Source: a virus
IMG/VR virus record: IMGVR_UViG_3300019487_000110
Coordinates: 1 to 20,619 of that record
DNA length: 20,619 nt
Direction: 5' to 3' (one strand)
Numbering within the stretch: the stretch's first letter is position 1; each line of letters opens with the position of its first letter. The translations under genes and the position numbers were made by a program. Under the pieces are notes generated by a model. The model did not search any database and was not told the DNA's origin. It worked only from the letters and a program-made list of their open reading frames with translations. Of the stretch, positions 1 through 7,456 are shown piece by piece.

Positions 1-137
1 CAGCGCCGTATGTCCGCCGCCTGGAGTTCGGCTGGTCGAGGCAGGCGCCGCAGGGGTTCATCCGTCGGGCGGTGATGGCGGCCCAACACATCCTCAACGA
101 AGTCGCCGCCCACGTGCTCAAGCTGAGACCGGCCTGA
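1..137 (+). CDS. HK97 gp10-like neck/head-tail joining protein, C-terminal part
   Basis: The reading frame is open from base 3 and gives 44 residues ending in a TGA at 135-137; the start lies outside the window. The visible piece contains YVRRLEFGWSRQAP and then GFIRRAV, which follows the C-terminal pattern of HK97 gp10-like proteins (a Leu-Glu-Phe-Gly turn, then a hydrophobic Phe-Ile/Leu-Arg segment and a terminal helix). That family sits at the neck between head and tail in siphoviruses and is normally encoded directly before the tail terminator, as here (3-base gap to the next ATG). The assignment rests on a short fragment plus gene order. It could be another neck protein. Confidence 0.6.
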   Translation, partial: APYVRRLEFGWSRQAPQGFIRRAVMAAQHILNEVAAHVLKLRPA

Positions 138-140
138 TGT

Positions 141-572
141 ATGAGTCAAGACACCGACCTCACGTCGGCGCTCGAGGCGCGGCTCTTCGCCATCAGCGGG
201 ATGCCGGACGCCAATCATCGCGCATTGGAGAATACCGCGTTCGAGGCCGAAGCCGGCGAGCCCTGGGTCAGAGTCACGCACAAGTTCGGGATCGAACAAC
301 TCATGACGCTGCCCGCGAAGGGCGGGCGCCTCTGGAAGTACGGCTTCACGCAGGTCGATGCGTTCTATCCGCTGCTCACCGGCGGTGCCGCGCTGTCCAC
401 GCTGATGGATGCGATCCGCGCCGCCTTCCCGCCCGAGTTGTCGCTGTCCGTCGGCGGGCTCGTGCTCACGGTGCGGTGGAGCCAGCGGTTTGGCGGGGAG
501 CGGGACGAAGGGTGGTGGAGAGATCATTGCGACGTCTACTGGGTGTTTCGGGCGGCCAGCCCGCTCACGTAA
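141..572 (+). CDS. Tail terminator-like protein (DUF4128 type)
   Basis: A 143-residue protein, the usual size for tail terminators, which form a ring capping the tail tube and joining it to the neck. The N-terminal helix (LTSALEARLFAI) is followed by a beta-rich core with FEAEAGEPWVRVT and the late WSQRFGG segment, a pattern I associate with DUF4128 tail terminator-like proteins. Its place between a gp10-like gene and the tail tube gene is the canonical terminator position. The ATG lies 3 bases after the upstream stop, has no strong Shine-Dalgarno site, and is probably reached by translational coupling. A longer frame over the same bases (137-592) is a shadow of this gene. Confidence 0.7.
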   Translation: MSQDTDLTSALEARLFAISGMPDANHRALENTAFEAEAGEPWVRVTHKFGIEQLMTLPAKGGRLWKYGFTQVDAFYPLLTGGAALSTLMDAIRAAFPPELSLSVGGLVLTVRWSQRFGGERDEGWWRDHCDVYWVFRAASPLT

Positions 573-584
573 GGGAGGGTCATC

Positions 585-2102
585 ATGGGTAGCGCCGCTG
601 GAACCTTCGTCAATTACGCCAAGAGCTCCGTTGCGCTTGGCGGCACATTCGGAACGGCGATCGCAAGCCCCGCGTTCAAGCGAGCCAGAATCACGAGCGA
701 TGGTCTCAAGGGAAACTATAAAGTCGAGAAGAGCCGCGAACTCGTCAATTCGTTCCGGACCAAGAACTTCCGCCGGCTGGGGCTTGATGCCGGCGGCGCG
801 CTTGGCTCCGAGTTCATCTTCGGCAATCTGGATGACTGGCTCGAGTCGCTGCTCTACTCCACCTGGCAACGGACGGCGCAACGGTACAATGCCACCGCCG
901 ATACGCAAATCACGGACGTCGCGGCGGGCACGGGGGTGTTCACCATTCTTGCTGCGTCCGCCGGAGATGAGAACCGGGTGGGCACCTTCGCGGTGGGGCA
1001 TCTCGTCCGGACCACCGCATTCACCAACGCTGGGAACAACGCCCTCAAGCGGGTCACCGCGGCCTCTGCGACCAGTTTCACCGTCGCAACGGCGGGCCTC
1101 GTCAATGAGGCTGCCCCGCCGCTCGGCGCCCGGGCCAAGGCGGTCGGGATCGAAGCACCCGCCAATGGGAACATCTCGGTCACCACCTCCGGTCTCGGTG
1201 CGGGAGAAGTCGCCATCATCAACGCCTCGGGGATCGACTTTGCGGCCTTGGGTATCGTGGCCGGAATGTGGTTCAAGGCGAGCGTATTCCCTACTGCAGC
1301 CGACAACGGGTGGTACCGGGCCCTCAATGTCACCGCCACGAGGATCGGGTGTGATCGGGCTCCCGTTGGTGTCGCCACGGACGCGGCGGCATCCGTCCAG
1401 GTACGGCTCTGGCTCCCGGACTACATCCGGGATGGCACGAGCGCGATCGTGTGGTTCGACTTCGAGCGGCAACTGCCGCAGCTTGCCACACCGGAGTACC
1501 ACTACTTCATCAGTATGATGGCCAAGAGCTGGTCGCTCGGTCTCACGCCCCAGGGCATCGTGACCTGCAGCGTGGGATTCATCGGGTCCAAGAAGAGTAC
1601 CGGGACCGCGCGGGTCGCGTCTCCGACCGACGTCACGGCGGATGCCCTTGGTGCCATCCCCCGCGTCGGGGAAATGTTCGACGCCTCCAACAACGTGGCG
1701 CGCGTGGCCCTCAACGGCACGCCCCTGGTCGATGTCGTCACCGACTGCTCGTGGCAGATCGACAACAATGCGTCCGGTCTTCCGGCCGTGGGGAACCTCG
1801 GTGCGGGACGGCTCCAGCGACCGGCATGGAATCCGGTGCTGACCTTGCGGAGTTACTACGACTCCCGCTCCCTCTTGGCCAACATCGAAGCCGACACGGT
1901 GTTCGGCGTCGAGAGCATTCTCACCGATCCGCTTGGGACCCGCGCCTTCATCATGGACTACCCAAGCGCCAAGACGCTCTCGGGTGACCTCAACGACATC
2001 GTGGCGGACGGAGAGCTCGACCTGCCGCTGAGTATCGGCGGCATCGAGAACACGACCTTCGGATGCCAAGTCCAGTACATGCGCTTTGAAGAGTATGCCT
2101 AA
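585..2102 (+). CDS. Major tail tube protein with duplicated small beta domain
   Basis: A 505-residue protein likely to be the main tail tube subunit. The N-terminal part (about 1-100) contains GALGSEF and then GNLDDWLESLL, a signature of Phage_tube_2-type tail tube proteins. These are often nearer 300 residues; the extra length comes largely from residues about 114-276, which hold two similar beta units. Each unit has a Phe-Ala turn, a Gly-Met/His-hydrophobic strand, an Asn/Asp-Asn-Gly-type loop and then RVTAASATSFTV or ALNVTATRIGC. The C-terminal part (about 277-505) returns to tube-type sequence. The ATG has Shine-Dalgarno GGGAGG (573-578) at 6-base spacing. It is followed by the chaperone and tape measure genes, the normal order. 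Confidence 0.8.
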   Translation: MGSAAGTFVNYAKSSVALGGTFGTAIASPAFKRARITSDGLKGNYKVEKSRELVNSFRTKNFRRLGLDAGGALGSEFIFGNLDDWLESLLYSTWQRTAQRYNATADTQITDVAAGTGVFTILAASAGDENRVGTFAVGHLVRTTAFTNAGNNALKRVTAASATSFTVATAGLVNEAAPPLGARAKAVGIEAPANGNISVTTSGLGAGEVAIINASGIDFAALGIVAGMWFKASVFPTAADNGWYRALNVTATRIGCDRAPVGVATDAAASVQVRLWLPDYIRDGTSAIVWFDFERQLPQLATPEYHYFISMMAKSWSLGLTPQGIVTCSVGFIGSKKSTGTARVASPTDVTADALGAIPRVGEMFDASNNVARVALNGTPLVDVVTDCSWQIDNNASGLPAVGNLGAGRLQRPAWNPVLTLRSYYDSRSLLANIEADTVFGVESILTDPLGTRAFIMDYPSAKTLSGDLNDIVADGELDLPLSIGGIENTTFGCQVQYMRFEEYA

Positions 2103-2112
2103 CGGAGGCCCC

Positions 2113-2316
2113 ATGACGGAAGCGGAACGCGCCACACTGCTCAAGGCGAAAGCGTGGACCATCGGGCAGCGCAACGACGGCCAGTACGGCGTCCGGGACA
2201 GCAGCGGGAATCAGGTCGGTGTTGGGCCCGATCCCGATGCCGCCATCACCGCAGCGGTGGACTACGGCACGCCGGCACGGCTGGCCACGGTTGTCGGTGA
2301 CGAGGACGAGGAGTAG
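2113..2316 (+). CDS. Small hypothetical tail-region protein (67 aa)
   Basis: This short gene lies 10 bases after the tail tube stop, with GGAGG at 2104-2108 four bases before the ATG at 2113. An upstream in-frame ATG at 2086 would overlap the tube gene and lacks that site, so I prefer 2113. The product starts with a charged helix (TEAERATLL), then a beta-like stretch with NDGQYGVRDSSG and a Gly/Pro turn, and ends in an acidic tail (DEDEE). I do not recognise a family. The position, between tube and chaperone genes, is one where small tail accessory proteins occur. Confidence 0.6.
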   Translation: MTEAERATLLKAKAWTIGQRNDGQYGVRDSSGNQVGVGPDPDAAITAAVDYGTPARLATVVGDEDEE

Positions 2317-2346
2317 CAACACGCCGTAAAAGACCCACAGGTCCGG

Positions 2347-2367
2347 CGGCGCACGATCGCTGCGCCG
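2347..2367 (+). other. Hairpin in the tube-chaperone intergenic region
   Basis: CGGCGCA (2347-2353) and TGCGCCG (2361-2367) are perfect reverse complements around a 7-base loop. No T-run follows, so it does not look like an intrinsic terminator. It lies 23 bases before the larger hairpin at 2391-2448 and may be part of the same structured leader. Confidence 0.4.
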
Positions 2368-2390
2368 ATCCGAGGCAGTGCTCATATCCT

Positions 2391-2448
2391 GTGCCCCAAG
2401 GGTGATGCCAGTGTTCCCGCACTGGGCGATCCATCACCGGAGGGGCAT
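2391..2448 (+). promoter_or_regulatory. Long RNA hairpin ending at the chaperone start codon
   Basis: Three stacked stems are visible. The inner stem pairs 2408-2413 with 2420-2425 (CCAGTG/CACTGG, loop TTCCCG). The middle stem pairs 2401-2407 with 2432-2438 (GGTGATG/CATCACC, with a 6-base bulge at 2426-2431). The outer stem pairs 2392-2397 with 2442-2447 (TGCCCC/GGGGCA) plus a terminal G-U at 2391/2448, across a 3x3 internal loop. That is 19 Watson-Crick pairs in 58 bases. The right arm contains the Shine-Dalgarno GGAGG (2439-2443) of the chaperone gene and stops one base before its TTG. The inferred role is control of chaperone translation; this is not tested. Confidence 0.55.
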
Positions 2449-2922
2449 TTGAGTGAGGAGACCATGGCAGGACTGTACGCCCACTACGAAGCGGACCTCG
2501 TCGCCGACGTCCTTATGGCGGAGGGCTTCACGGTCCGCATCCGCTCGGTGCATCACCCGAAGATGCGGGCGCTGACCCAGCACCAGCTCCGCAAGTACCG
2601 GAGCTACCTGAACAGCACGGCGCCCATCCCCCACGCGATCGAGGAGCAGATGGAGATCGAGCGCGCGGAGTGCGCGATCGAAGGCTGGTCTGGTGAAGGG
2701 GCCGTCGACCGTGAAGGGCAACCGATGCCCTTCACCCCGGAGAACGTCCGCCAGGTGCTCGGGGATCCGAAGATGGTGCACTTCCGAAAGGATGTGCTCC
2801 TTGCCAGTACCTCGATCACCGCGTTCCAGCGGCAGGAGCTCGCCGAGTTGGGAAAAGCCTCGTCGCTGTCCTCCGGGCCGACCTCCAGCGGCCCAACCGC
2901 TGGGACACCGCCCGCGGCCTGA
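2449..2922 (+). CDS. Tail assembly chaperone, short form (gpG-like)
   Basis: A 157-residue product read without frameshifting. In siphoviruses the short chaperone (lambda gpG type) binds the tape measure protein and tail tube subunits during tail assembly and is absent from the mature virion. The identification rests on position between tube and tape measure genes, size, and a lambda-type slippery heptamer near the 3' end. The last 21 residues are Ser/Thr/Pro/Gly-rich, as expected where a frame is used mainly as the unshifted alternative. I chose TTG at 2449 because GGAGG (2439-2443) lies 5 bases upstream; ATG 2464, with AGG at 2456-2458, is an alternative that removes five residues. Confidence 0.7.
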   Translation: MSEETMAGLYAHYEADLVADVLMAEGFTVRIRSVHHPKMRALTQHQLRKYRSYLNSTAPIPHAIEEQMEIERAECAIEGWSGEGAVDREGQPMPFTPENVRQVLGDPKMVHFRKDVLLASTSITAFQRQELAELGKASSLSSGPTSSGPTAGTPPAA

Positions 2923-3227
2923 TCGACCAGGGGCTCGACGTGCCGGAGGAGATGGTCCTCGAAGTCCCGCCAGCCGGGGAGGGATTTTGGGAAGTGTTTC
3001 AGGCGTTGCAGGGCGAGCGGACCTACTCGGGCGGCATGGTGCCGATCCCGAATGGGCTGCGGCTGGACGCCATTCGAGCGGAAGCCCGAGCCCGTGACCT
3101 GATTGAGAGTGAAGCGGTGTTCCTGGTGCAGATGCTGGACAGCACCTGGCTCGCCCATCAGCTGCAGCGGGTGAGGAAACAGGTCGCCACGAAAAACGCG
3201 CACGCACAGGGACAGGAGAGCGAATGA
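2449..3227 (+). CDS. Tail assembly chaperone, frameshifted long form (gpGT-like)
   Basis: A -1 shift at 2850-2856 joins the first 136 residues of the short chaperone to 123 residues read in the next frame, about 259 in all. The -1 frame is open from the slip site through 3227 and has good protein character: LRADLQRPNRWDTARGLID, then FWEVFQALQG, and a helical C-terminus (LDSTWLAHQLQRVRKQVA). In lambda the T domain of gpGT binds tail tube protein while the G domain coats the tape measure, and the G:GT ratio matters; the same role is inferred here. A separate gene starting at GTG 2940 is possible but explains neither the slip site nor the open frame upstream of it. Confidence 0.78.
2850..2856 (+). 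promoter_or_regulatory. Programmed -1 ribosomal frameshift site
   Basis: The heptamer G GGA AAA is in the correct X XXY YYZ register with respect to the chaperone frame (codons TTG GGA AAA GCC). Slippage by one base re-pairs Gly and Lys tRNAs on GGG and AAA. Lambda uses G GGA AAG at the equivalent place. The -1 frame then runs without a stop to 3227. Confidence 0.8.
2884..2904 (+). other. Hairpin downstream of the frameshift site
   Basis: CCAGCGG (2885-2891) and CCGCTGG (2897-2903) form a perfect 7-bp stem with a CCCAA loop, plus a U-G closing pair at 2884/2904. It begins 28 bases after the slippery heptamer, further than the usual 5-9 base spacer, so its stimulating role is uncertain. Confidence 0.4.
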
Positions 3228-3277
3228 TCCCAACTGGTGTAGGGCTGCAGGTGTCTCCCGGCGAGAGCGCCGCATGA
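3224..3277 (+). CDS. 17-residue coupled micro-ORF before the tape measure gene
   Basis: An ATG at 3224 overlaps the long-chaperone TGA (ATGA at 3224-3227), and the micro-ORF's own TGA (3275-3277) overlaps the tape measure ATG (ATGA at 3274-3277). A good Shine-Dalgarno AGGAG (3214-3218) sits 5 bases before the micro-ORF ATG, whereas the tape measure ATG has only a weak GAGAG upstream. The peptide (MIPTGVGLQVSPGESAA) has no recognisable feature. It may matter as a ribosome relay coupling chaperone and tape measure synthesis rather than as a peptide. Confidence 0.4.
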   Translation: MIPTGVGLQVSPGESAA

Positions 3278-6200
3278 CAGGCCCGCCCCTGAAGGTGGTG
3301 GTTGGGATCGACACCAGCTCGATCCCCGGTGACGTCCAGATCCACACCAGGGGTATCGAGCAAGTCAAAGCAAACCTCGGTGGGCTGGCCTCAGCCTATC
3401 GCTCGACGAGTCCGGCGGTTCAGCAGCTCCGCGAGGCCATGATTGCCCAGGGATCCTCCCTGCGCGACACCGACGCGGGACTCCGGAAACTCGGGTTTAC
3501 ATCTGCCGAGATGGGCCAATCCCTGCAGCGAGCTGGCGGAGTCACTCAGGCGGTACAACCCGGCTTCAACAAACTCCAGAACGCGACCCAGATGTTGGCG
3601 CTCTCGCTCGCCGGGATTCCGGGGCCGGCGGGTCGGGTAGTGAGCAGTCTCGGTATGATGGCCGCTGGCTCGGGCTGGACGGTCGCGCTGGTGGCGGGCG
3701 TGTCCGTGATCGTCGCGGCCATCACCGCGATTGGCAAAGAGGCCCGCGACGCCAAACGACACGTCGACGATCTCACGACGTCACTCTCGGAGGCCTATCG
3801 CAAGCGGACAGGAATCGCTGACGAGCAGGCCGCGCTCGAGCTGGAACGCCGCCTCAACATGCTCAAACTCCTCCGCTCTCAGCTTGGAGAGGAACTGGCT
3901 CGGGAGGGCAGGATCAAGATCGGGGACGAATGGCTCTCCGTCGTTGCGGCAATGACAAAAACGGCGGAGGCTCTTAAGGAGATCGCCGCGCGTGCGGCCG
4001 ACGCCAGGGAAGCCATTATCCGAACAGCCGAAGATGCACGCCTGAGTGCTCAAAGCATCCGCGCCGCTCTGAGTGATTCTCCAGAAACGCGTGCTGCCGC
4101 AGTGTTGGCGCAACAGCGGGTCGATCGCCAGCGGGCGTATGATGACGCCAAGAAGATCGTTGGTGCAGACGCCGAAGGGTTACGTATCGCCAAGGAGACG
4201 GCGGACGCCCTCGCTAACCAAGTGGCGAAGAAGAAAGAGCTGGAAGTGGTGGAGTCGAAGACATTCGAATTGCAAAAGCTGCGTGCTGAGCAGTCTGGCA
4301 ATTGGGGCGCTGCAGAGACAGCCATCTTAAAGCTCGAAGAGATGGCGCGTGACCGCGCCATCAGACAGATGACTTGGCTAAGCACCGAACAGGCTAAGCA
4401 ATACCGTCTATTGCTCGAACAGATCGACGCGCTCGGCGCTCAGGCCAGGCTCAACGAGCGAATTGGGAAACAGAGTGCCTTGGAGTCGTTGGCGACCGAC
4501 CGCCGCACTGCTCTAGCCGAGGCCCAGGCCAGGCTCAATACGTCCCTGCTCCGGGGCGCCGATGCCCTCACCGCCCTGCAGCGCCTCCAGCAAACCGAAG
4601 CAGCCGCGGTCGCGCAGGCCGAGGCCCAATGGGCGATCTATCGGCAGACGCTCGGGCAGCTGCCCCAGGCCTACGTCGGAGTCCGGGAGGCGGCAGCGAA
4701 GTATCACGACACCATGGCGCAGAAGTGGTTGCAGGACGCGCGACAGTACCAGCGGGCGCTCTCGGACATTAACCTCGCGCTCGAACAGCAGGCCGACCTC
4801 TTTGCCGAGGGACCGGTCACGTTGCTCGGCGATCAAGTGTTCCCCACGTCTGAGCAATGGGAGCGCAAGAATGCCGCCGAGATCGCGCGCCAGAAAGCTG
4901 CTGAGGTGGACGCTTTAGAGAGGATGCGGCAGCTGACGGAGCAGGCCGCTCAGCAGATACAGGACACACTGCTCGGCGGATTCCAGGATCTCTTCTCGGC
5001 AGCCCTATCGGATGGCGCGGATTTCTTCCGGGCACTTGAAGGGTTTGCTGCCCAGAGCGCGAACGCGATTCGCCAGAAGCTCATCTTCCAAGCCGGCTCG
5101 TTCAACAAGGCCGGCGAGTGGGTTGCTCCGTCCTTTGGCGCGCAGCTCGGCATCAGCGCTGGTGTCTCCGTTCTCACGGCTGGGATCACGTCGTTCCTGG
5201 ACGACATGTTCAACGGGGCGGCGCGCGCCCGTGAGGCCGCCGAGCAGATGCGGCAAGCGCAGGAGCAATGGGCGCAGATCCTCTCCGACTTCACCAATAT
5301 CTGGAATCCCCGGGGTCCGCTCGGTGATGCGCTGGAGCAGTTGAGGCGTCAGTACGAGAGAGGGAAGCTCGCTGTCCCTGGCCGCTCCCCAGCCGAGCAG
5401 CAGTACTTGATTGAGAAGTACGCCGATCGTGAGCTCACTGGCGGCGTAGCCGATCACCTGATTCGTGAAGCCCGCCAATACCGGGAAGAGCAGCGGAAGC
5501 TCACCGAGGAGTACGAAAAAGCCGTCGCGGCGACCAAGGCACGGATCGAAGCCGAGCAAGCCGAGGAAGCCGCCCGCAAGGAAGCCGAGGAAGCCCGGCG
5601 CGCCGCTGGCTTTCGGTTGACCGACCTCTCACTCCGGGAGCAGGAGCTGGACCTCGCCGGCGACCGACCGGGGGCCTTGCGCGCGGCTCGCGATCGTCAA
5701 CTGGAGGAAGCCCACCAGCAACTCGCGGCAGGGGGGTTGACGCGAGAATTATTTGCTCGTACTGCGGCGCTGATCGAAGGGCGACTCGCGAAGGCGCTCC
5801 AGGACTTGGCCGACCAGGCGGAGGCAGCCGCGGAAGCCGTCTTCGCGTACAACCGCCGCGCCCAGGACGACCTTGCCCTGGAGATCCTGCAACACCAAGC
5901 CACTATCTCCGGTCGTACCGAGGACCTGCGGCTGGCCGAAGACGTTCAGTTGCAATTGGAAGCTCGGCGGCGGGTAGAACAGGCAGTCCGCGAGGGCGCG
6001 ACCGAGGCAACACTAGCCCTCCTGGAGCAGGCCAATGCCATGCGGCAGCAAGCCGTCGAGGCCGAGCGCTCCCGCCGCGCTGCGGAAGCGGCCGCGCGGG
6101 CGCAAGAGGAGTACGCCCGGGCGCAGGAGGCGTCGGCGCGGTTCCTGGAAGACCTCACGGTCAGGGAGTTGCGAGCGCGCGGCATCGAGGCCGGGGCAGA

Positions 6201-6648
6201 CGAGGCGAGCCGACTCTATCAGCAGCAGGAGGAGATGCGCCGGGCGATTGCCCGCGGTGCGTCGTCTGCAGAGATCGCCGAACTGCTCCGCGTGCAGGCC
6301 CTGGAACGGCACCGGGCCGACGAGCAGCGCCGCCTGGCTCAGCAGACGGCGTTTGACCAAACCTTCCCCGCGACGAGCGCGGCCACGATCGCGGCGAGCG
6401 CGAGCGGCATCAGTCTCGCGGTGGGGGTGTCCGAGACCACCGCAGGGCGACTGGCGGGGATTGGCATCAGCCAACTGGCCGTGCATCGAGAGCATGTGGC
6501 CATTGCGCGGGAGATGGTCGCGCTCCTCCGACAGATCGCGGCGTCCGTGGGCAACAACCGCATCGCGCCGACCGACCTTGACGAGGTGTTCGGGCAGCTC
6601 GACGCCTCGGGTGAGCGGGTGGCTGGCAACGCCCCGAGCTATCCATGA
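3274..6648 (+). CDS. Tape measure protein
   Basis: A 1124-residue protein, the largest helical product in the tail module, placed directly after the chaperones. Tape measure proteins set tail length and leave through the tube on infection; at roughly 1.5 angstrom per helical residue this one would suit a tail of about 170 nm (family rule, not measured). Residues about 108-155 are hydrophobic and Gly/Ala-rich (SLGMMAAGSGWTVALVAG, then VIVAAITAIG), a likely membrane-inserting segment, and a second one lies at about 622-650 (GISAGVSVLTAGITSFL). Much of the remainder is Ala/Glu/Arg/Gln-rich coiled coil, strongest from 740 to 1040. No peptidase or lysozyme domain was recognised. Bases about 4260-4440 are lower in GC than the flanks. 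Confidence 0.9.
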   Translation: MTGPPLKVVVGIDTSSIPGDVQIHTRGIEQVKANLGGLASAYRSTSPAVQQLREAMIAQGSSLRDTDAGLRKLGFTSAEMGQSLQRAGGVTQAVQPGFNKLQNATQMLALSLAGIPGPAGRVVSSLGMMAAGSGWTVALVAGVSVIVAAITAIGKEARDAKRHVDDLTTSLSEAYRKRTGIADEQAALELERRLNMLKLLRSQLGEELAREGRIKIGDEWLSVVAAMTKTAEALKEIAARAADAREAIIRTAEDARLSAQSIRAALSDSPETRAAAVLAQQRVDRQRAYDDAKKIVGADAEGLRIAKETADALANQVAKKKELEVVESKTFELQKLRAEQSGNWGAAETAILKLEEMARDRAIRQMTWLSTEQAKQYRLLLEQIDALGAQARLNERIGKQSALESLATDRRTALAEAQARLNTSLLRGADALTALQRLQQTEAAAVAQAEAQWAIYRQTLGQLPQAYVGVREAAAKYHDTMAQKWLQDARQYQRALSDINLALEQQADLFAEGPVTLLGDQVFPTSEQWERKNAAEIARQKAAEVDALERMRQLTEQAAQQIQDTLLGGFQDLFSAALSDGADFFRALEGFAAQSANAIRQKLIFQAGSFNKAGEWVAPSFGAQLGISAGVSVLTAGITSFLDDMFNGAARAREAAEQMRQAQEQWAQILSDFTNIWNPRGPLGDALEQLRRQYERGKLAVPGRSPAEQQYLIEKYADRELTGGVADHLIREARQYREEQRKLTEEYEKAVAATKARIEAEQAEEAARKEAEEARRAAGFRLTDLSLREQELDLAGDRPGALRAARDRQLEEAHQQLAAGGLTRELFARTAALIEGRLAKALQDLADQAEAAAEAVFAYNRRAQDDLALEILQHQATISGRTEDLRLAEDVQLQLEARRRVEQAVREGATEATLALLEQANAMRQQAVEAERSRRAAEAAARAQEEYARAQEASARFLEDLTVRELRARGIEAGADEASRLYQQQEEMRRAIARGASSAEIAELLRVQALERHRADEQRRLAQQTAFDQTFPATSAATIAASASGISLAVGVSETTAGRLAGIGISQLAVHREHVAIAREMVALLRQIAASVGNNRIAPTDLDEVFGQLDASGERVAGNAPSYP

Positions 6649-7445
6649 CCACCACGGGCTACGTTGACGCCTACAGTTTCGAGGCGGACTTCGGCCTCTA
6701 CCTCGCCGATCAGGATGGCCAACTCGACGGGGCGGCACCTGTCCCGCAGGAAGTCGAAATCCCGCAGGCCCGCGGGGCCATCCTTGTGGGCCCCGACCGG
6801 GTTGGGGTTCGTGAGTTCCTGCTGGACGGCGTTCTGGATGGTGCGAGTCGCGCCGCCGTCCGCACGAATCTCCGGAAGCTCCAAGCCCTGCTCCTCGACG
6901 GAAACAGCCACACCGTCCGGCTCGCGGATTGGGACACGGTGCAGATCGCTGCCCGGTGCGTTCGGTTCGATGTCGATCCGGACCCACCGAAACAGATCAG
7001 TATCCCGGTCAACGTCAGGCTCCACTTCCGAGCGTCCAACCCCTTCTGGCAGGACACGTCCACCCAGGACTACGGATTCGATGCAACGCCGACCGGGATG
7101 CCCCAGGGCACAGCACCCGCAGAGCCGCTCCTTCTCTCCCCGGGATCCCTGACCACACCGGTGCTCACCGGATACGACTACCTGAGCACGGTGCTCTGGA
7201 CCTGCACCCTTGCGACCCTCGGTGTCAATGATCGCTACCGCATCAATACTGCGCCCGGGGTGATGTCGATCGAGAAGTCGACGGACAGTGGGTCGACGTG
7301 GGCGGCGGCGGATAACGCGATCACCGCCGGTCGCTTCCCGATGGTCCTCCCCGCCAACGGAACCGCCTATCAGAGCGGGCTGTGGCCGCTCCTCAAGGCG
7401 TCCGTCGGCACGTGGACCGCACGCTATGCCCGGCAATGGAGATAG
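6645..7445 (+). CDS. Distal tail (Dit-like) protein
   Basis: A 266-residue protein whose ATG overlaps the tape measure stop (ATGA). The position immediately after the tape measure is that of the distal tail protein, a hexameric ring at the tube tip that anchors baseplate or tip proteins. The sequence is beta-rich. After the N-terminal half a conserved-looking RLHFRASNPFWQD segment (about residues 122-135) matches the Asn/Asp-Pro-Phe-aromatic turn that closes the N-terminal domain in Dit-type proteins. The C-terminal half (about 136-266) is a further beta domain ending in TARYARQWR. It could instead be a lambda gpM/gpL-type tip protein; Dit fits the length better. Confidence 0.65.
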   Translation: MTTTGYVDAYSFEADFGLYLADQDGQLDGAAPVPQEVEIPQARGAILVGPDRVGVREFLLDGVLDGASRAAVRTNLRKLQALLLDGNSHTVRLADWDTVQIAARCVRFDVDPDPPKQISIPVNVRLHFRASNPFWQDTSTQDYGFDATPTGMPQGTAPAEPLLLSPGSLTTPVLTGYDYLSTVLWTCTLATLGVNDRYRINTAPGVMSIEKSTDSGSTWAAADNAITAGRFPMVLPANGTAYQSGLWPLLKASVGTWTARYARQWR

Positions 7446-7456
7446 GAGGCTGAGCC

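Noticed and set aside
409-1518. 369-codon + strand frame over the tail terminator and tube genes
   Set aside because: Ser/Arg/Pro-rich translation, overlaps two genes with clear tail-protein character, typical GC-rich shadow.
2940-3227. Independent gene starting at GTG 2940
   Set aside because: The frame is open back to an in-register slippery heptamer and the upstream residues have protein character, so it is better read as the T part of the frameshifted chaperone.
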